Assembly (NCBI RefSeq): GCF_024195295.1
Contig: NZ_JAMFTH010000005.1
Coordinates: 1-64,000 of the forward strand
Origin: Gilvimarinus xylanilyticus
Lineage (GTDB): Bacteria > Pseudomonadota > Gammaproteobacteria > Pseudomonadales > Cellvibrionaceae
Direction: 5' to 3'
Length of the DNA: 64,000 bases
Under the pieces are notes generated by a model. The model worked only from the letters and a program-made list of their open reading frames with translations. It was not told where the DNA came from and made no database searches. The translations under genes and the position numbers were made by a program. This document shows, piece after piece, positions 42,093-50,528 of this stretch (within the stretch, counting starts at the first letter, position 1; each line of letters begins with the position of its first letter).

Positions 42093-42566
42093 GTCTTTAT
42101 CACGAGCGGCCTCCAGAAGCTGACTGTAGTGGTTGGTTTCATTCTCCAACTCTGCTTCGAGCCGAACACGAAGACGACGTATATCTGCTAACGCTTGGTG
42201 GTGCAAAGTGACGTTATTTCCGCCTCCCGCCAATTCGCCAAGCTTGCGTTGCTCTTCCTCTTGACTTTTCAGAGTACGAAGCATGTCAAGGTTGCTATGC
42301 AAGCGCTTCATCTCGCTATCAGTGAAAGATAGTACCGTAGGAAACCGCTGTAAAAGCTCGATCTTTTGAGCAGTAACTAGTGCAAGCTTTCCTATAACAG
42401 CATTTTGATATTCGATTTCAACTAGTACGTCGGTACGCCTCTCCGCTTTCTGAAGAATCCTTACCCTTCTTTCCGCCTGCACTACTCGCCAGTTCGCCAA
42501 TGCAGCCAATATAGCTGCAAAAGCGGCAATTAACTCCGCCGCATACTTTTGTAGAAATTCAATCAC
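42087..42566 (-). CDS. Cassette protein: membrane anchor with coiled coil
   Basis: 159 residues. One N-terminal membrane helix (AAELIAAFAAILAALANW) followed by a long helical, heptad-rich body (RRVRILQKAERRTDVLVEIEY, SEMKRLHSNLDMLRTLKSQEEEQRKL, RRLRVRLEAELENE). Not recognised. Its general form is like the 173-residue cassette protein at 37452 but it lacks the Cys cluster. Confidence 0.63.
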   Translation of the reverse strand: MIEFLQKYAAELIAAFAAILAALANWRVVQAERRVRILQKAERRTDVLVEIEYQNAVIGKLALVTAQKIELLQRFPTVLSFTDSEMKRLHSNLDMLRTLKSQEEEQRKLGELAGGGNNVTLHHQALADIRRLRVRLEAELENETNHYSQLLEAARDKDT

Positions 42567-42584
42567 TGATTAACCACCGAGCAC

Positions 42585-42660
42585 ACATAACGCCGGCGTA
42601 ACGGGCCGATTTGTGGAGCGGCAGCGGAACAAAGCGGTCCCGTTGACGCACTGGTTAACC
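42585..42660 (-). other. attC site 1
   Basis: ACATAACGCCGGCGTAACGGG at the left pairs with CCCGTTGACGCACTGGTTAAC at the right; GGAGCGGCAGCGGAACAAAGCGGTCC is the central arm. It ends the cassette nearest the integrase. Confidence 0.85.
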
Positions 42661-42664
42661 GGGT

Positions 42665-42961
42665 TCAACTAAAGACCCCGGCATCTGCTTCCTCCTCCCA
42701 AATACGATATCCCTCCAACTCGTCTTCTTCTATAGGAAGGCGCCCTACGTATTTAAGCGTTGATATATCCAGGCTTTCTATTGCAATTGGTAGGTGACCA
42801 ATCACCCAAGAATCTTTTTTGAACTTGCTTAACTTAGGCTCAAAAAACGTTTTCTTATAGATGCGAATATGAGCGATGCCATCAGAAACCTTGAGAATCC
42901 TCATCGACTCCCAGCGGAACCTCGTCGCTTTGTATGTGTAGATTTCTCCTTCCAAAAGCAT
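42665..42961 (-). CDS. First integron cassette protein, unknown
   Basis: 98 residues, soluble, acidic C-terminus. MLLEGEIYTYKATRFRWESMRILKV opens a beta-rich small domain. Being next to the attI side, it should be the most recently gained and the most strongly expressed cassette. Family not recognised. Confidence 0.62.
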   Translation of the reverse strand: MLLEGEIYTYKATRFRWESMRILKVSDGIAHIRIYKKTFFEPKLSKFKKDSWVIGHLPIAIESLDISTLKYVGRLPIEEDELEGYRIWEEEADAGVFS

Positions 42962-43286
42962 CTCTATCCCAATCGGTTAACAGCTAATTCAAAAGACAAA
43001 GTAAAATTCCCCGCGGCAATATAACTCCCTTAGAAATGGGGTAACAAGGTGGCCGCAACGTTTTGATTTTAATAAAGATAAAGGCGATTTTTGACATTTC
43101 CTTGTCCGGGGAAAGAAAGACTGATTCTGTATATTCCTGACTTTATGCCATATCACTATTCAGAACAAGCCTTATCTAAGTTGCTGATTTTTTGGACATT
43201 ATCTTCGATGATTATGTCGCTTGGCGTGCCGATCCACTTCAGTCCCTATGAAAACGGCTTTGACAATGCCTGTACAGGCTTCTAGC
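42962..43286 (-). other. Integron attI/leader region between integrase and cassettes
   Basis: About 350 bases without a gene. On the minus strand GTTAACC at 42975-42981 is the junction-like core just before the first cassette, the same core as in attC 1, so attI probably lies at about 42975-43080. The cassette promoter should be here or inside intI; I found no convincing -35/-10 pair. GCCTGTACA is repeated directly at 43268 and 43285. Confidence 0.45.
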
Positions 43287-43302
43287 CTGTACATAAACAC
43301 AG
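43287..43302 (+). promoter_or_regulatory. LexA (SOS) box before the integrase gene
   Basis: CTGT-ACATAAAC-ACAG is a 16-base match to the CTGT-N8-ACAG LexA site, ending 17 bases before the integrase ATG. SOS control of intI is established in Vibrio and mobile integrons. Confidence 0.8.
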
Positions 43303-43318
43303 CTTTTGGGGGTTTTTT

Positions 43319-44338
43319 ATGGATGAGCCCACTGATGTACCCGTTTATGTGCCGGCAAAACCTGTGCGCTTTGTCGACCAGCTTCGCGCCTTTATTCGCT
43401 TTCGGCAACTTTCATATCAAACTGAAAAAACCTACATCCATTGGATACTCAACTATATCCGCTTTCACCGTCGCGCTCATCCGCTGGATATGAACGAATC
43501 TCATGTGGAGGAATGGCTGACCCACTTAGCCAACAGCCGCCACAATTCCGTCGGTACTCAAAAAGTTGCGCTCAATGCTGTGGTATTTTTGTATCGGCAG
43601 TTCTTGCGCCGGCCACTGAAGAATCTTGATTTCCAAAACGCCAAAGTCAACCAGAGAATACCCACCGTGTTATCCACTGCTGAGGCAAAGCAGCTGATCG
43701 GGGCGTCCAGCCAGCCCTACCGATTGATGTTTGCACTAATGTACGGTTCGGGGCTTCGCCAGGCGGAGTGTTTGTCGCTACGTCTACTGGACATCGATAT
43801 CGACAATCAAATTCTCACGGTTCGCCACGGAAAAGGGCGCAAAGATCGCACAACCGTGCTTCCAGAGAGCCTGATCCATGACATTCGCCAACAAGCCAAG
43901 CTGGTTGCGACCGTTCATGAGCGGGATTTAGATTCGGGGCTGGGCGAGGTATTTTTACCAGACGCCCTCGCAAGAAAGTACCCCAGCGCCGCGTCGCAAA
44001 CCAAGTGGCAGTATCTGTTCCCGTCTTCAAAGCCCGGGGCCTGCCCACGTACGGGGGTTGTTCGACGACATCATTTACACGCCACCGCCGTTACCAAACA
44101 CCTCAGAAAGTGTTTGCGAACCACCGGTATTGCCAAACACGTGACCTGCCATACTTTTCGCCACTCTTTCGCGACACGACTGTTGGAACAAGGCTACGAT
44201 TTACGCACTATTCAAAGCCTGCTGGGCCATACCGACCTTAAAACCACCGAAATTTACACGCACGTGGTGAAAAGCGGAAAGCTGGGCGTGATCAGCCCCT
44301 TCGATGCCGTGCGGGAAGACTTCGCTTGCTATGCTTAG
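43319..44338 (+). CDS. intI: Integron integrase IntI
   Basis: Tyrosine recombinase that inserts and shuffles cassettes at attI and attC, 339 residues, normal size. N-terminal SAM-like core-binding domain (VRFVDQLRAFIRFRQLSYQTEKTYIHWI), then the catalytic set Arg147, Lys172, His278, Arg281, His304 and Tyr313. The integron-specific insert at about 209-240 (GEVFLPDALARKYP...WQYLFPSS) separates it from XerC/D. It reads away from the array, the standard arrangement. A GGGGG ribosome site and a LexA box precede it. The gene looks intact, so the integron may be active. Confidence 0.96.
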   Translation: MDEPTDVPVYVPAKPVRFVDQLRAFIRFRQLSYQTEKTYIHWILNYIRFHRRAHPLDMNESHVEEWLTHLANSRHNSVGTQKVALNAVVFLYRQFLRRPLKNLDFQNAKVNQRIPTVLSTAEAKQLIGASSQPYRLMFALMYGSGLRQAECLSLRLLDIDIDNQILTVRHGKGRKDRTTVLPESLIHDIRQQAKLVATVHERDLDSGLGEVFLPDALARKYPSAASQTKWQYLFPSSKPGACPRTGVVRRHHLHATAVTKHLRKCLRTTGIAKHVTCHTFRHSFATRLLEQGYDLRTIQSLLGHTDLKTTEIYTHVVKSGKLGVISPFDAVREDFACYA

Positions 44339-44345
44339 GCCATCT

Positions 44346-45140
44346 TTATAAAAACACCCAACTAACGGCAAAGCCGGCAGTAATATTATGTTCGGTTTCT
44401 ACCAGGGGGCTGTCGGTAAAATCGGCGCCCTGAATGTTGGAGTAGCGGGCGTAAAAGGCGTACCAGTAATCGGAGAAGCGGCGGCTTAATGAGAACTGAC
44501 CATTAAAGCCGTTGTAGCCGCTGCTGGCGTTAAATTCGGGGCGTTCGACGGTTACGTATTCCGGGTCTACCGAATAGTAGTAGTCGTGGTATTTGCCGCT
44601 GGCGAATACCGGGCCGGCGCGCAGGGTAGACTTCCAACCGCCTTTAAAGCTGCGCCGGTAGATTAAAGACGGCGCACTGACCAGGCCAACATAGTCGGGC
44701 GAGCCGTCGCCCAGGGCGATTACCGCGCGTACTGGTAGGGTGACCGAAAGGCCAGTGGAAAAATCGTCGCCGGTTAAGTTCCAGTTAACCGCGGGGCCCA
44801 ACTCCAGGGTGGAGGTAAGCTCGGGCATGCCCTGGCGCAGGGGGTTTTTGTCGCTGTCGGGGGTCACCGATACCGCACCGCTGGCGGTAAACTCGAAGGC
44901 GTTGGTGCGTAAAAAGTCGCCGCGCACGCCATCGCGGTCGGTGCGGATGACCGGGCCGCGATACACCACATAGGGAATGGGCGCTATATAATCGCGATAG
45001 GTTTTTGAACCTTTGTAATCGGGCGAGTAAATGCCGCCCACGCCAATGCCCAGCTCCCAGCGTTTTTCCGCTTCGGTCGTTTCTGCCAGGCACGGCTTAA
45101 TCGCCAGCAGTGCCAGCGCGATAATCCAATACGATTTCAT
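44346..45140 (-). CDS. MipA/OmpV family outer-membrane protein
   Basis: 264 residues with a signal peptide (ALLAIKPCLAE). WELGIGVGGIYSPDYKGS, FEFTASG, GPAVNWNLTG and the C-terminal FAVSWVFL (aromatic last residue) fit the MipA/OmpV barrel family. MipA of E. coli links murein hydrolase and synthase; others have roles in antibiotic or osmotic stress. Its ATG overlaps the hslO stop. Confidence 0.88.
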   Translation of the reverse strand: MKSYWIIALALLAIKPCLAETTEAEKRWELGIGVGGIYSPDYKGSKTYRDYIAPIPYVVYRGPVIRTDRDGVRGDFLRTNAFEFTASGAVSVTPDSDKNPLRQGMPELTSTLELGPAVNWNLTGDDFSTGLSVTLPVRAVIALGDGSPDYVGLVSAPSLIYRRSFKGGWKSTLRAGPVFASGKYHDYYYSVDPEYVTVERPEFNASSGYNGFNGQFSLSRRFSDYWYAFYARYSNIQGADFTDSPLVETEHNITAGFAVSWVFL

Positions 45141-46018
45141 TAGTGCAGGGTACCCGTGCCAAACAGTTCGCGAACATCCTCGGCGTTAAATCGGTATAGC
45201 TGATTACAGAACTGGCAATCGATTTCGATGGTGCCTTTTTCTGCTAACAGTTGTTCTACCTCTTCGCGCCCTAACGATTCCAGTGCGGCGGCGCTGCGCT
45301 CGCGCGAGCAGCTGCAGTGAAAGTGCAACTGGGTGGGGCTGAATAAGCGCACCGGCATTTCGTTAAACAAGCGGTGCAGTAAATCCGGATGGCTCAGGCC
45401 AAGCTGCTCGGCGGGGGTGACGGTTTCGGCCAGCGCGATAGCGGTTTGCCAGTTGTCGCGATTGACCTCGGCGCTGGGGGCAACTTGCAGCGGTAATGCC
45501 TGCAGCAGCAACCCGGCGCAGTGTTGTTCGTCGGCGGCGATCCAAAAGCGGGTTTCCAGTTGTTCCGACTGTTTAAAGTAGTGCTCTAAGCAGCCCGCCA
45601 GGGTGTCGGCATCCAGGGGCACAATGCCCTGATAGCGCTCGCCAATTTTGGGCTCAAGGGTAATCACCAGCACGCCTTTTTCCAACAGTTGCGCCAGGCT
45701 GGGAATGTCCTCAGGTAGGGGCTGGCCGGGGCGTGGACGAATAATACCGCGCACTTGGTTGTCGTGACTGCACTCGGCCATAATCAGTGAAATAGCGCCT
45801 TCGCCGCGCGCCTGCAGGCTGATTAAACCATCGAATTTTAAGCTGCTGGACAGCAGGGCTACCGCCGCTAAAAATTCGCCCAGCAAATGCTGTACGGCGG
45901 GCGGGTAGTCGTTGCTGTCCAACACCTGGCGATAGCTCTCACCCAGGGTAACTATTTCGCCGCGAATATCACATTCATCAAATATAAAGCGGTGCAGTAA
46001 ATCGGTTGAGGTGGTCAT
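45140..46018 (-). CDS. hslO: Redox-regulated chaperone Hsp33
   Basis: Cytosolic holdase activated by oxidation, 292 residues. The C-terminal zinc switch is complete: HCSCSRE and, about 30 residues later, CQFCNQLY give the CxC...CxxC cysteines. N-terminal RFIFDECDIRGEIVTLGESY and GEGAISLIMAEC are typical. Grouped with hslR and yrfG as in enteric bacteria. Confidence 0.95.
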   Translation of the reverse strand: MTTSTDLLHRFIFDECDIRGEIVTLGESYRQVLDSNDYPPAVQHLLGEFLAAVALLSSSLKFDGLISLQARGEGAISLIMAECSHDNQVRGIIRPRPGQPLPEDIPSLAQLLEKGVLVITLEPKIGERYQGIVPLDADTLAGCLEHYFKQSEQLETRFWIAADEQHCAGLLLQALPLQVAPSAEVNRDNWQTAIALAETVTPAEQLGLSHPDLLHRLFNEMPVRLFSPTQLHFHCSCSRERSAAALESLGREEVEQLLAEKGTIEIDCQFCNQLYRFNAEDVRELFGTGTLH

Positions 46019-46462
46019 TCAGGAACAGTGCTCTTTAACGTATTTTTCCATTTCGGCCTGGTGCGCTTTGCGCTCGCGTTCGGAGACGTCCATCATATTG
46101 CCGTCTTCGTCGAGAAACTGCACCGGGCCCGTGATGTCTCGTAAATAGCGTTTTGCCTCGCGGCAATGGGCTTCAATTTGCGCCTGGCGCTGCTGCTTTT
46201 CAGCGTCGCTGGCATTGTCTTTCGGGGGCGGCCGGTCGGGAAAAACCTGGCGCATTGCCCTGGTAGTGTCGCTACTGGTGTCTATATTAACGGCTTTAAG
46301 TTCCTGTTTTTCTACCTCGGGCGCCTCGTCATGGTTGGGCTTGCGGTCACTGTAGTGAACCTTGCCGTCGCTGTCGGTCCAGCGGTATAGCTCGGCCTGT
46401 AGCGGCGCGCACAAACCCAGTATTACCAAGGCGATACATCCTTTTCCCATTAGTCCTTTCAT
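46019..46462 (-). CDS. DUF4124 periplasmic protein
   Basis: About 147 residues. Start MKGLMGKGCIALVILGL with AGGAG just upstream; signal peptide ends PLQAE. ELYRWTDSDGKVHYSDRKP is the DUF4124 signature. The C-terminal part is charged and has the Cys pair AHCREAKRYL...EHCS. Function unknown in the family. It lies between hslR and hslO. Confidence 0.85.
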   Translation of the reverse strand: MKGLMGKGCIALVILGLCAPLQAELYRWTDSDGKVHYSDRKPNHDEAPEVEKQELKAVNIDTSSDTTRAMRQVFPDRPPPKDNASDAEKQQRQAQIEAHCREAKRYLRDITGPVQFLDEDGNMMDVSERERKAHQAEMEKYVKEHCS

Positions 46463-46483
46463 GGTCACTCCTTTTGGTAGTGG

Positions 46484-46876
46484 TTAGTCCTGTTCGTCCA
46501 TCGTTCGCTTAAAACGGTGTATTTGCCGTCGCTGCTTTTTGTTGGGGCGGTGTTCGCTGGCAATAAACGCCCCCAGGCCCGCTTTGCGCTGTGCAGCCCG
46601 CTCTTCGCGCAGCTTGATGCTGGCCTCGGTCTCGGCGTAAAGCCGCTGCGCCTCGGGGGCGCCACGGCGCTTATCCGACAGTGCCAGTACTTCTACGGTT
46701 TTGTCGTCCCAACCCTGGCGAATAGTGAGCATAACCCCGCAGCTTATTTCGCGGCTGGCTTTTATACGCTGGCCATCGGCAGTAATTTTACCGCCTTCGA
46801 TGGCCTGCTTGGCCAGGCTGCGGGTTTTGAAAAATCGCGCCGCCCACAGCCATTTGTCGATGCGCACTTTATCCAT
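46484..46876 (-). CDS. hslR: Ribosome-associated heat shock protein Hsp15
   Basis: S4-domain RNA-binding protein, about 130 residues, that recycles free 50S subunits carrying nascent chains. Start MDKVRIDKWLWAARFFKTRSLAKQAIEGGKI at 46876; basic tail RPNKKQRRQIHRFKR. It overlaps yrfG by eight bases. Confidence 0.93.
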   Translation of the reverse strand: MDKVRIDKWLWAARFFKTRSLAKQAIEGGKITADGQRIKASREISCGVMLTIRQGWDDKTVEVLALSDKRRGAPEAQRLYAETEASIKLREERAAQRKAGLGAFIASEHRPNKKQRRQIHRFKRTMDEQD

Positions 46877-47540
46877 GAGCGGTGGCCTTTGCCGGGGGCA
46901 TGATTTCGCTAAAGTGCTCAATGGCGGGGTACTGATCTATGCGACGCTGTATCTGGCTGTCGGGCTGGTGAATGGCCAGCAGGTGGGCAATGCCGTAATC
47001 GCGGGCCGAATCCAACACCCGCAGGGTATCGTCCACAAACAGGGTGCGCGCCGGGTCAAAGGGCTCGCGCGCCGCCAGTTGCTGCCAGAAGGCTTGCGCC
47101 TCTTTGGGCTGCTGAAATTCGTGGGACGAGATAATCAAATCCAGGTGCTGATCAATGCGGGTTAGTTCAAACTTTAGCGACATGCTCTGCGGGTGGGCGT
47201 TAGTCACCAGCATTGCCTGCTTGCCGTGTTCGCGCAGGCGCCGCAAGAAAAGCTCAACATGAGGGCGAATCTGAATTTTGTGCTGTATTTCCTGCTTGAG
47301 CGCAACGATATCCAGATCCAGCGCCTCGGACCAGAACTCCAGGCAGTACCACTGCAGGCTGCCCTCGTGGGAGGCAATTTGCGCCGCTAACTGGTCGCGC
47401 ACCTCGTCAAAGGGGCGGCCGTGAATTTCGGCGTAGCGCGCGGGCAGGTGCTGGGACCAAAAGTAGTTGTCAAAGTGCAGATCCAACAAGGTACCGTCCA
47501 TGTCCAACATTACGGTGTCTATGGCCTGCCAATCGATCAT
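46869..47540 (-). CDS. yrfG: HAD nucleotidase YrfG (GMP/IMP type)
   Basis: 223 residues. VMLDMDGTLLDLHFDNYFW (nucleophile Asp pair), LVTNAHPQSMSLK and LFVDDTLRVLDSARDYGI are the HAD motifs; the long LHFDNYFWSQHLPARYAE cap start is typical of YrfG. It removes phosphate from purine 5'-nucleotides. Heads the yrfG-hslR-DUF4124-hslO-mipA run. Confidence 0.92.
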   Translation of the reverse strand: MIDWQAIDTVMLDMDGTLLDLHFDNYFWSQHLPARYAEIHGRPFDEVRDQLAAQIASHEGSLQWYCLEFWSEALDLDIVALKQEIQHKIQIRPHVELFLRRLREHGKQAMLVTNAHPQSMSLKFELTRIDQHLDLIISSHEFQQPKEAQAFWQQLAAREPFDPARTLFVDDTLRVLDSARDYGIAHLLAIHQPDSQIQRRIDQYPAIEHFSEIMPPAKATAHG

Positions 47541-47671
47541 GTATTACCTCGTCATTGCGTTTAGCGCGTAATTTTATCATTGTCCCCCAGGCCAGAGACA
47601 ATCTCAATGTTACTGCAGCCGTAAGAGCATATTGCTACCATAGAGAAAATGACGAGCCGAGTTAATCATCC

Positions 47672-48220
47672 ATGCCTGTAAAACCCGACGTTACCCAGCG
47701 CACCACCGTGGCCCAAAGTCGCCTGTTTCGCGCTGAAGAGCTTCATCTGACTTTCTCCAACGGCGAAGAGCGCGTCTACGAAAAGCTGTGCAGCGGCGGT
47801 CCCGGCGCCGTCCTTATGGTGCCTATGGTGGACGACCACACGGTGTTAATGGTGCGCGAGTACGCCGGAGGGCTGGAGGACTATCATTTATCATTGCCCA
47901 AAGGCGCGATGGACCGGGGCGAGACACCCGAGCAAGCCGCCAACCGCGAACTAAAAGAAGAGGTGGGCTATGGCGCCGATAATATCCATTGGCTGAAAAA
48001 GATTCACCTGTCGCCTTCGTATATGGAGCACAAGATAAACGTGCTGATTATGCGTGACCTCTACGCCCAAAAATTGCCCGGCGACGAGCCCGAGCCGCTA
48101 GAGGTGGTGCCCTGCAATATCGATGACCTTATGGACTTGGTCATGCGCGACGACGTAATAGAGGGGCGCACCATTGCCGCTTTGTTTATGGCCAAAGCCT
48201 GGCTGGAACAGCAGCGATAA
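47672..48220 (+). CDS. nudE: ADP compounds hydrolase NudE
   Basis: Nudix hydrolase of 182 residues cleaving ADP-ribose, NADH and Ap3A-type compounds. The Nudix box GAMDRGETPEQAANRELKEE continues as VGYG and is complete. VMVPMVDDHTVLMVREYAGG and LSPSYMEHKINVLIMRDL match NudE. Divergent from yrfG as in E. coli. Confidence 0.94.
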   Translation: MPVKPDVTQRTTVAQSRLFRAEELHLTFSNGEERVYEKLCSGGPGAVLMVPMVDDHTVLMVREYAGGLEDYHLSLPKGAMDRGETPEQAANRELKEEVGYGADNIHWLKKIHLSPSYMEHKINVLIMRDLYAQKLPGDEPEPLEVVPCNIDDLMDLVMRDDVIEGRTIAALFMAKAWLEQQR

Positions 48221-48365
48221 TGGACATATAACACACTTTGGAAATTGCGCGGCAAGCAAAACACCAATTGATATAACAGCCCCCGCAAAAGCGTGCTAAT
48301 CTCAATTTTCTAACGGCAGCCTCAACTATTGATGTTGGCCAGACGTGACCAAAAGGACCATTGTT

Positions 48366-48599
48366 ATGTCACACGCTCGCGCACGCACAACCCCAAGCTT
48401 TGGGGTGTCTATTAACATTAACCACACGGGTGATTTGCGCCAGAAGTTGATCTCGGAAATTACCGGCCTCGAGCGCCAGGTACACGAGCTGAAACTGGCC
48501 GGCCAGGGGGTGGACTTTTCGCTGATGGCCTCTTACAAAGAGTTAATAAGCAGCCGCAAAAAACTACTGAAGCAGCTGCCAAACTCCTGGTGCTGGTAA
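48366..48599 (+). CDS. Small uncharacterised protein
   Basis: 77 residues from MSHARARTTPSFGV with AAAAGGA upstream. A flexible start, then a helical pair (DLRQKLISEITGLERQVHELKL; SYKELISSRKKLLKQLP) ending NSWCW. No family recognised. Convergent with moeA, three bases apart. Confidence 0.6.
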   Translation: MSHARARTTPSFGVSININHTGDLRQKLISEITGLERQVHELKLAGQGVDFSLMASYKELISSRKKLLKQLPNSWCW

Positions 48600-48601
48600 G
48601 C

Positions 48602-49798
48602 CTACCATTGCATAAAGGGTAAAACGGTAAGCGGCTGGCCCGTTTGAACCGACTCGCCCGCCGGCAAATGCACTAGGCAATTGGCCCAAGCCACCGATGA
48701 CAGTGCCCCCGAACTCTGCTGCGGATAGATCGTCACTTCGGTATCGGTAAAACGCCCGCGCGCGTATTCATCGCGCCTGCCGCCACCGGCGCGCTCAAAG
48801 CCGGCCGGCACTTGCCAGCGCACTAGCTCAGTGGCCGCCTGCCCCGACAGAACTTGCAAAACCGGACGCACCAATAACTGAAAGGTCACCCACGCCGAGA
48901 CCGGATTACCGGGCAGCCCCAAAAACATTGCCTCACCCACGCGCCCCGACGCCAGGGGTTTACCCGGCTTCATGGCCACCTTCCAGAAGCTCAACTCGCC
49001 CAGGGACTCAATCGCTGCCTTAACATGGTCTTCATCACCGACCGACACGCCGCCGCAGGTCAGTACCACATCCGCCTGCTCGGCCGCCAGCGTTAAAGCT
49101 TGCCGGGTGGCCTCGGGGGTATCATTTACCTGCTGCGTTAGTACCACCTGGGCGTCCAACTCATTCAACAGCCCCGCAATCATGGGGCGATTGGAGTTGT
49201 AGATTTGCCCGGGCCCCAAAGCCTGGCCAGGCTCGACCAGTTCATCCCCGGTAGACAGAACGGCTACTCGCAAGCGGGGCCGCACCGATACCTGAACGCA
49301 ACCCACCGACGCCAAGAGCCCCATATCCTGCGGGCGCAGGCGGTGCCCGGCGGGTAAAACTCGCTGACCCCGAGGGATATCCTGCCCCTGAGGGCGAATA
49401 TTATCTCCGCGTGAGGCGTCTTCAAGCAGCCGGATGGTATCACCATCGCGCTCGGTATTTTCCTGAATAATCACCACATCCGCACCGGCGGGTATTTCGG
49501 CGCCGGTAAGAATACGCGCGGCCGTGCCGGGCTGCAGCGGTTGGGCCACGCCGCCCGCAGCGATGGCTTGGCTGACACGCAACTCATTGCCCGCTTGCGC
49601 GTCCGCCGAGGCGAGGGCATAGCCATCCATCGCGCTGTTGGCGGCGGGGGGCACGTCCATTGAAGCGTGTACATCGACGGCAAGAATGCGGCCCAAAGCC
49701 TGATCCAAGGGCACCTCGAGCGTGTCGGTTACACGTCTGCGGTACGCCGCCTCTACCAGGTTCGCGCGCGCTTGGTCGAGGCTTAAAGGCGCATTCAT
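48602..49798 (-). CDS. moeA: Molybdopterin molybdotransferase MoeA
   Basis: 398 residues; inserts molybdate into adenylated molybdopterin. SMDVPPAANSAMDGYAL, ILTGAEIPAGADVVI, RPRLRVAVLSTGDELVEPG, NSNRPMIAGLL, TCGGVSVGDEDHV and FLGLPGNPVSAWVTF are all diagnostic. Overlaps moaB by four bases. Confidence 0.95.
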   Translation of the reverse strand: MNAPLSLDQARANLVEAAYRRRVTDTLEVPLDQALGRILAVDVHASMDVPPAANSAMDGYALASADAQAGNELRVSQAIAAGGVAQPLQPGTAARILTGAEIPAGADVVIIQENTERDGDTIRLLEDASRGDNIRPQGQDIPRGQRVLPAGHRLRPQDMGLLASVGCVQVSVRPRLRVAVLSTGDELVEPGQALGPGQIYNSNRPMIAGLLNELDAQVVLTQQVNDTPEATRQALTLAAEQADVVLTCGGVSVGDEDHVKAAIESLGELSFWKVAMKPGKPLASGRVGEAMFLGLPGNPVSAWVTFQLLVRPVLQVLSGQAATELVRWQVPAGFERAGGGRRDEYARGRFTDTEVTIYPQQSSGALSSVAWANCLVHLPAGESVQTGQPLTVLPFMQW

Positions 49799-50298
49799 AC
49801 CAACTGGCCCACAAAATTACAGGGTTTATGCCGGGCATCCAGCTGCGATTCGATAATCCCCCAGCCGGTTTTACAGGCGCCGGTAGAGCCCGGCAGGCAA
49901 AACATTAAAGTTCGGTTGGCGAGCCCGGCCGTGGCGCGAGACTGAATGGTGGAGGTGCCAATCTCGTCAAAAGAGACCTGACGAAACAGCTCGCCAAACC
50001 CGTCCACGGTTTTATCAAACAGAGGCGTCACCGCCTCGACGGTGGAATCGCGCCCGGCAAAGCCGGTGCCACCGGTGATCAGAATCACCTGAATTTCGGG
50101 TTCGGCAATCCAGCGGGAGATGACCGCGCGAATCTGGTAAATGTCATCGGGCACCAGCTCGCGTGCGGCCAGGGTATGGCCCGCTCCGCCCAATAGCTGC
50201 ACAAGGGCCTCGCCCGAGGTGTCGGTCTCGCGGGTGCGGGTATCGGAAACGGTTAACACCGAGATATCAAGGGGAACAAATGTATCGCTGGCAGACAT
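49795..50298 (-). CDS. moaB: Molybdenum cofactor biosynthesis protein MoaB
   Basis: 167 residues; MPT adenylyltransferase-type fold. The start MSASDTFVPLDISVLTVSDTRT at 50298 matches the family; upstream in-frame residues are not typical. ITGGTGFAGRDSTVEAV and FDEIGTSTIQSRATAGLANRTLMFCLPGS (given in part) are the signature segments. Confidence 0.94.
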   Translation of the reverse strand: MSASDTFVPLDISVLTVSDTRTRETDTSGEALVQLLGGAGHTLAARELVPDDIYQIRAVISRWIAEPEIQVILITGGTGFAGRDSTVEAVTPLFDKTVDGFGELFRQVSFDEIGTSTIQSRATAGLANRTLMFCLPGSTGACKTGWGIIESQLDARHKPCNFVGQLV

Positions 50299-50528
50299 GG
50301 CAAACTCTGTTTTTGGGCAATGAAAAAGAAGATGATGATAACGCGGATACCGTCGCGAGTGGGCCATACGTGAAATTAGGTGACAAAGGAGCACAGCCAA
50401 AATGACCAGATCAAGACGGGAAAACGCAGAAATAGTGGGGCTATTTCAAGTTTTTCCAACGCAGAGCTGGGCGTTTTAGCGCAGCGAACTTCTCGGACAG
50501 GACACTAGTTTTGCGGATAGCCCACTAC

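Noticed and set aside
34059-43000. Array repeats as a CRISPR
   Set aside because: Repeat units are 50-100 bp, imperfect, self-paired and spaced by whole genes; this is an attC array, and no cas genes are present.
43088-43130. TTGACA-like box before intI as its promoter
   Set aside because: No -10 at a fitting distance; the following TATATT is too far away.
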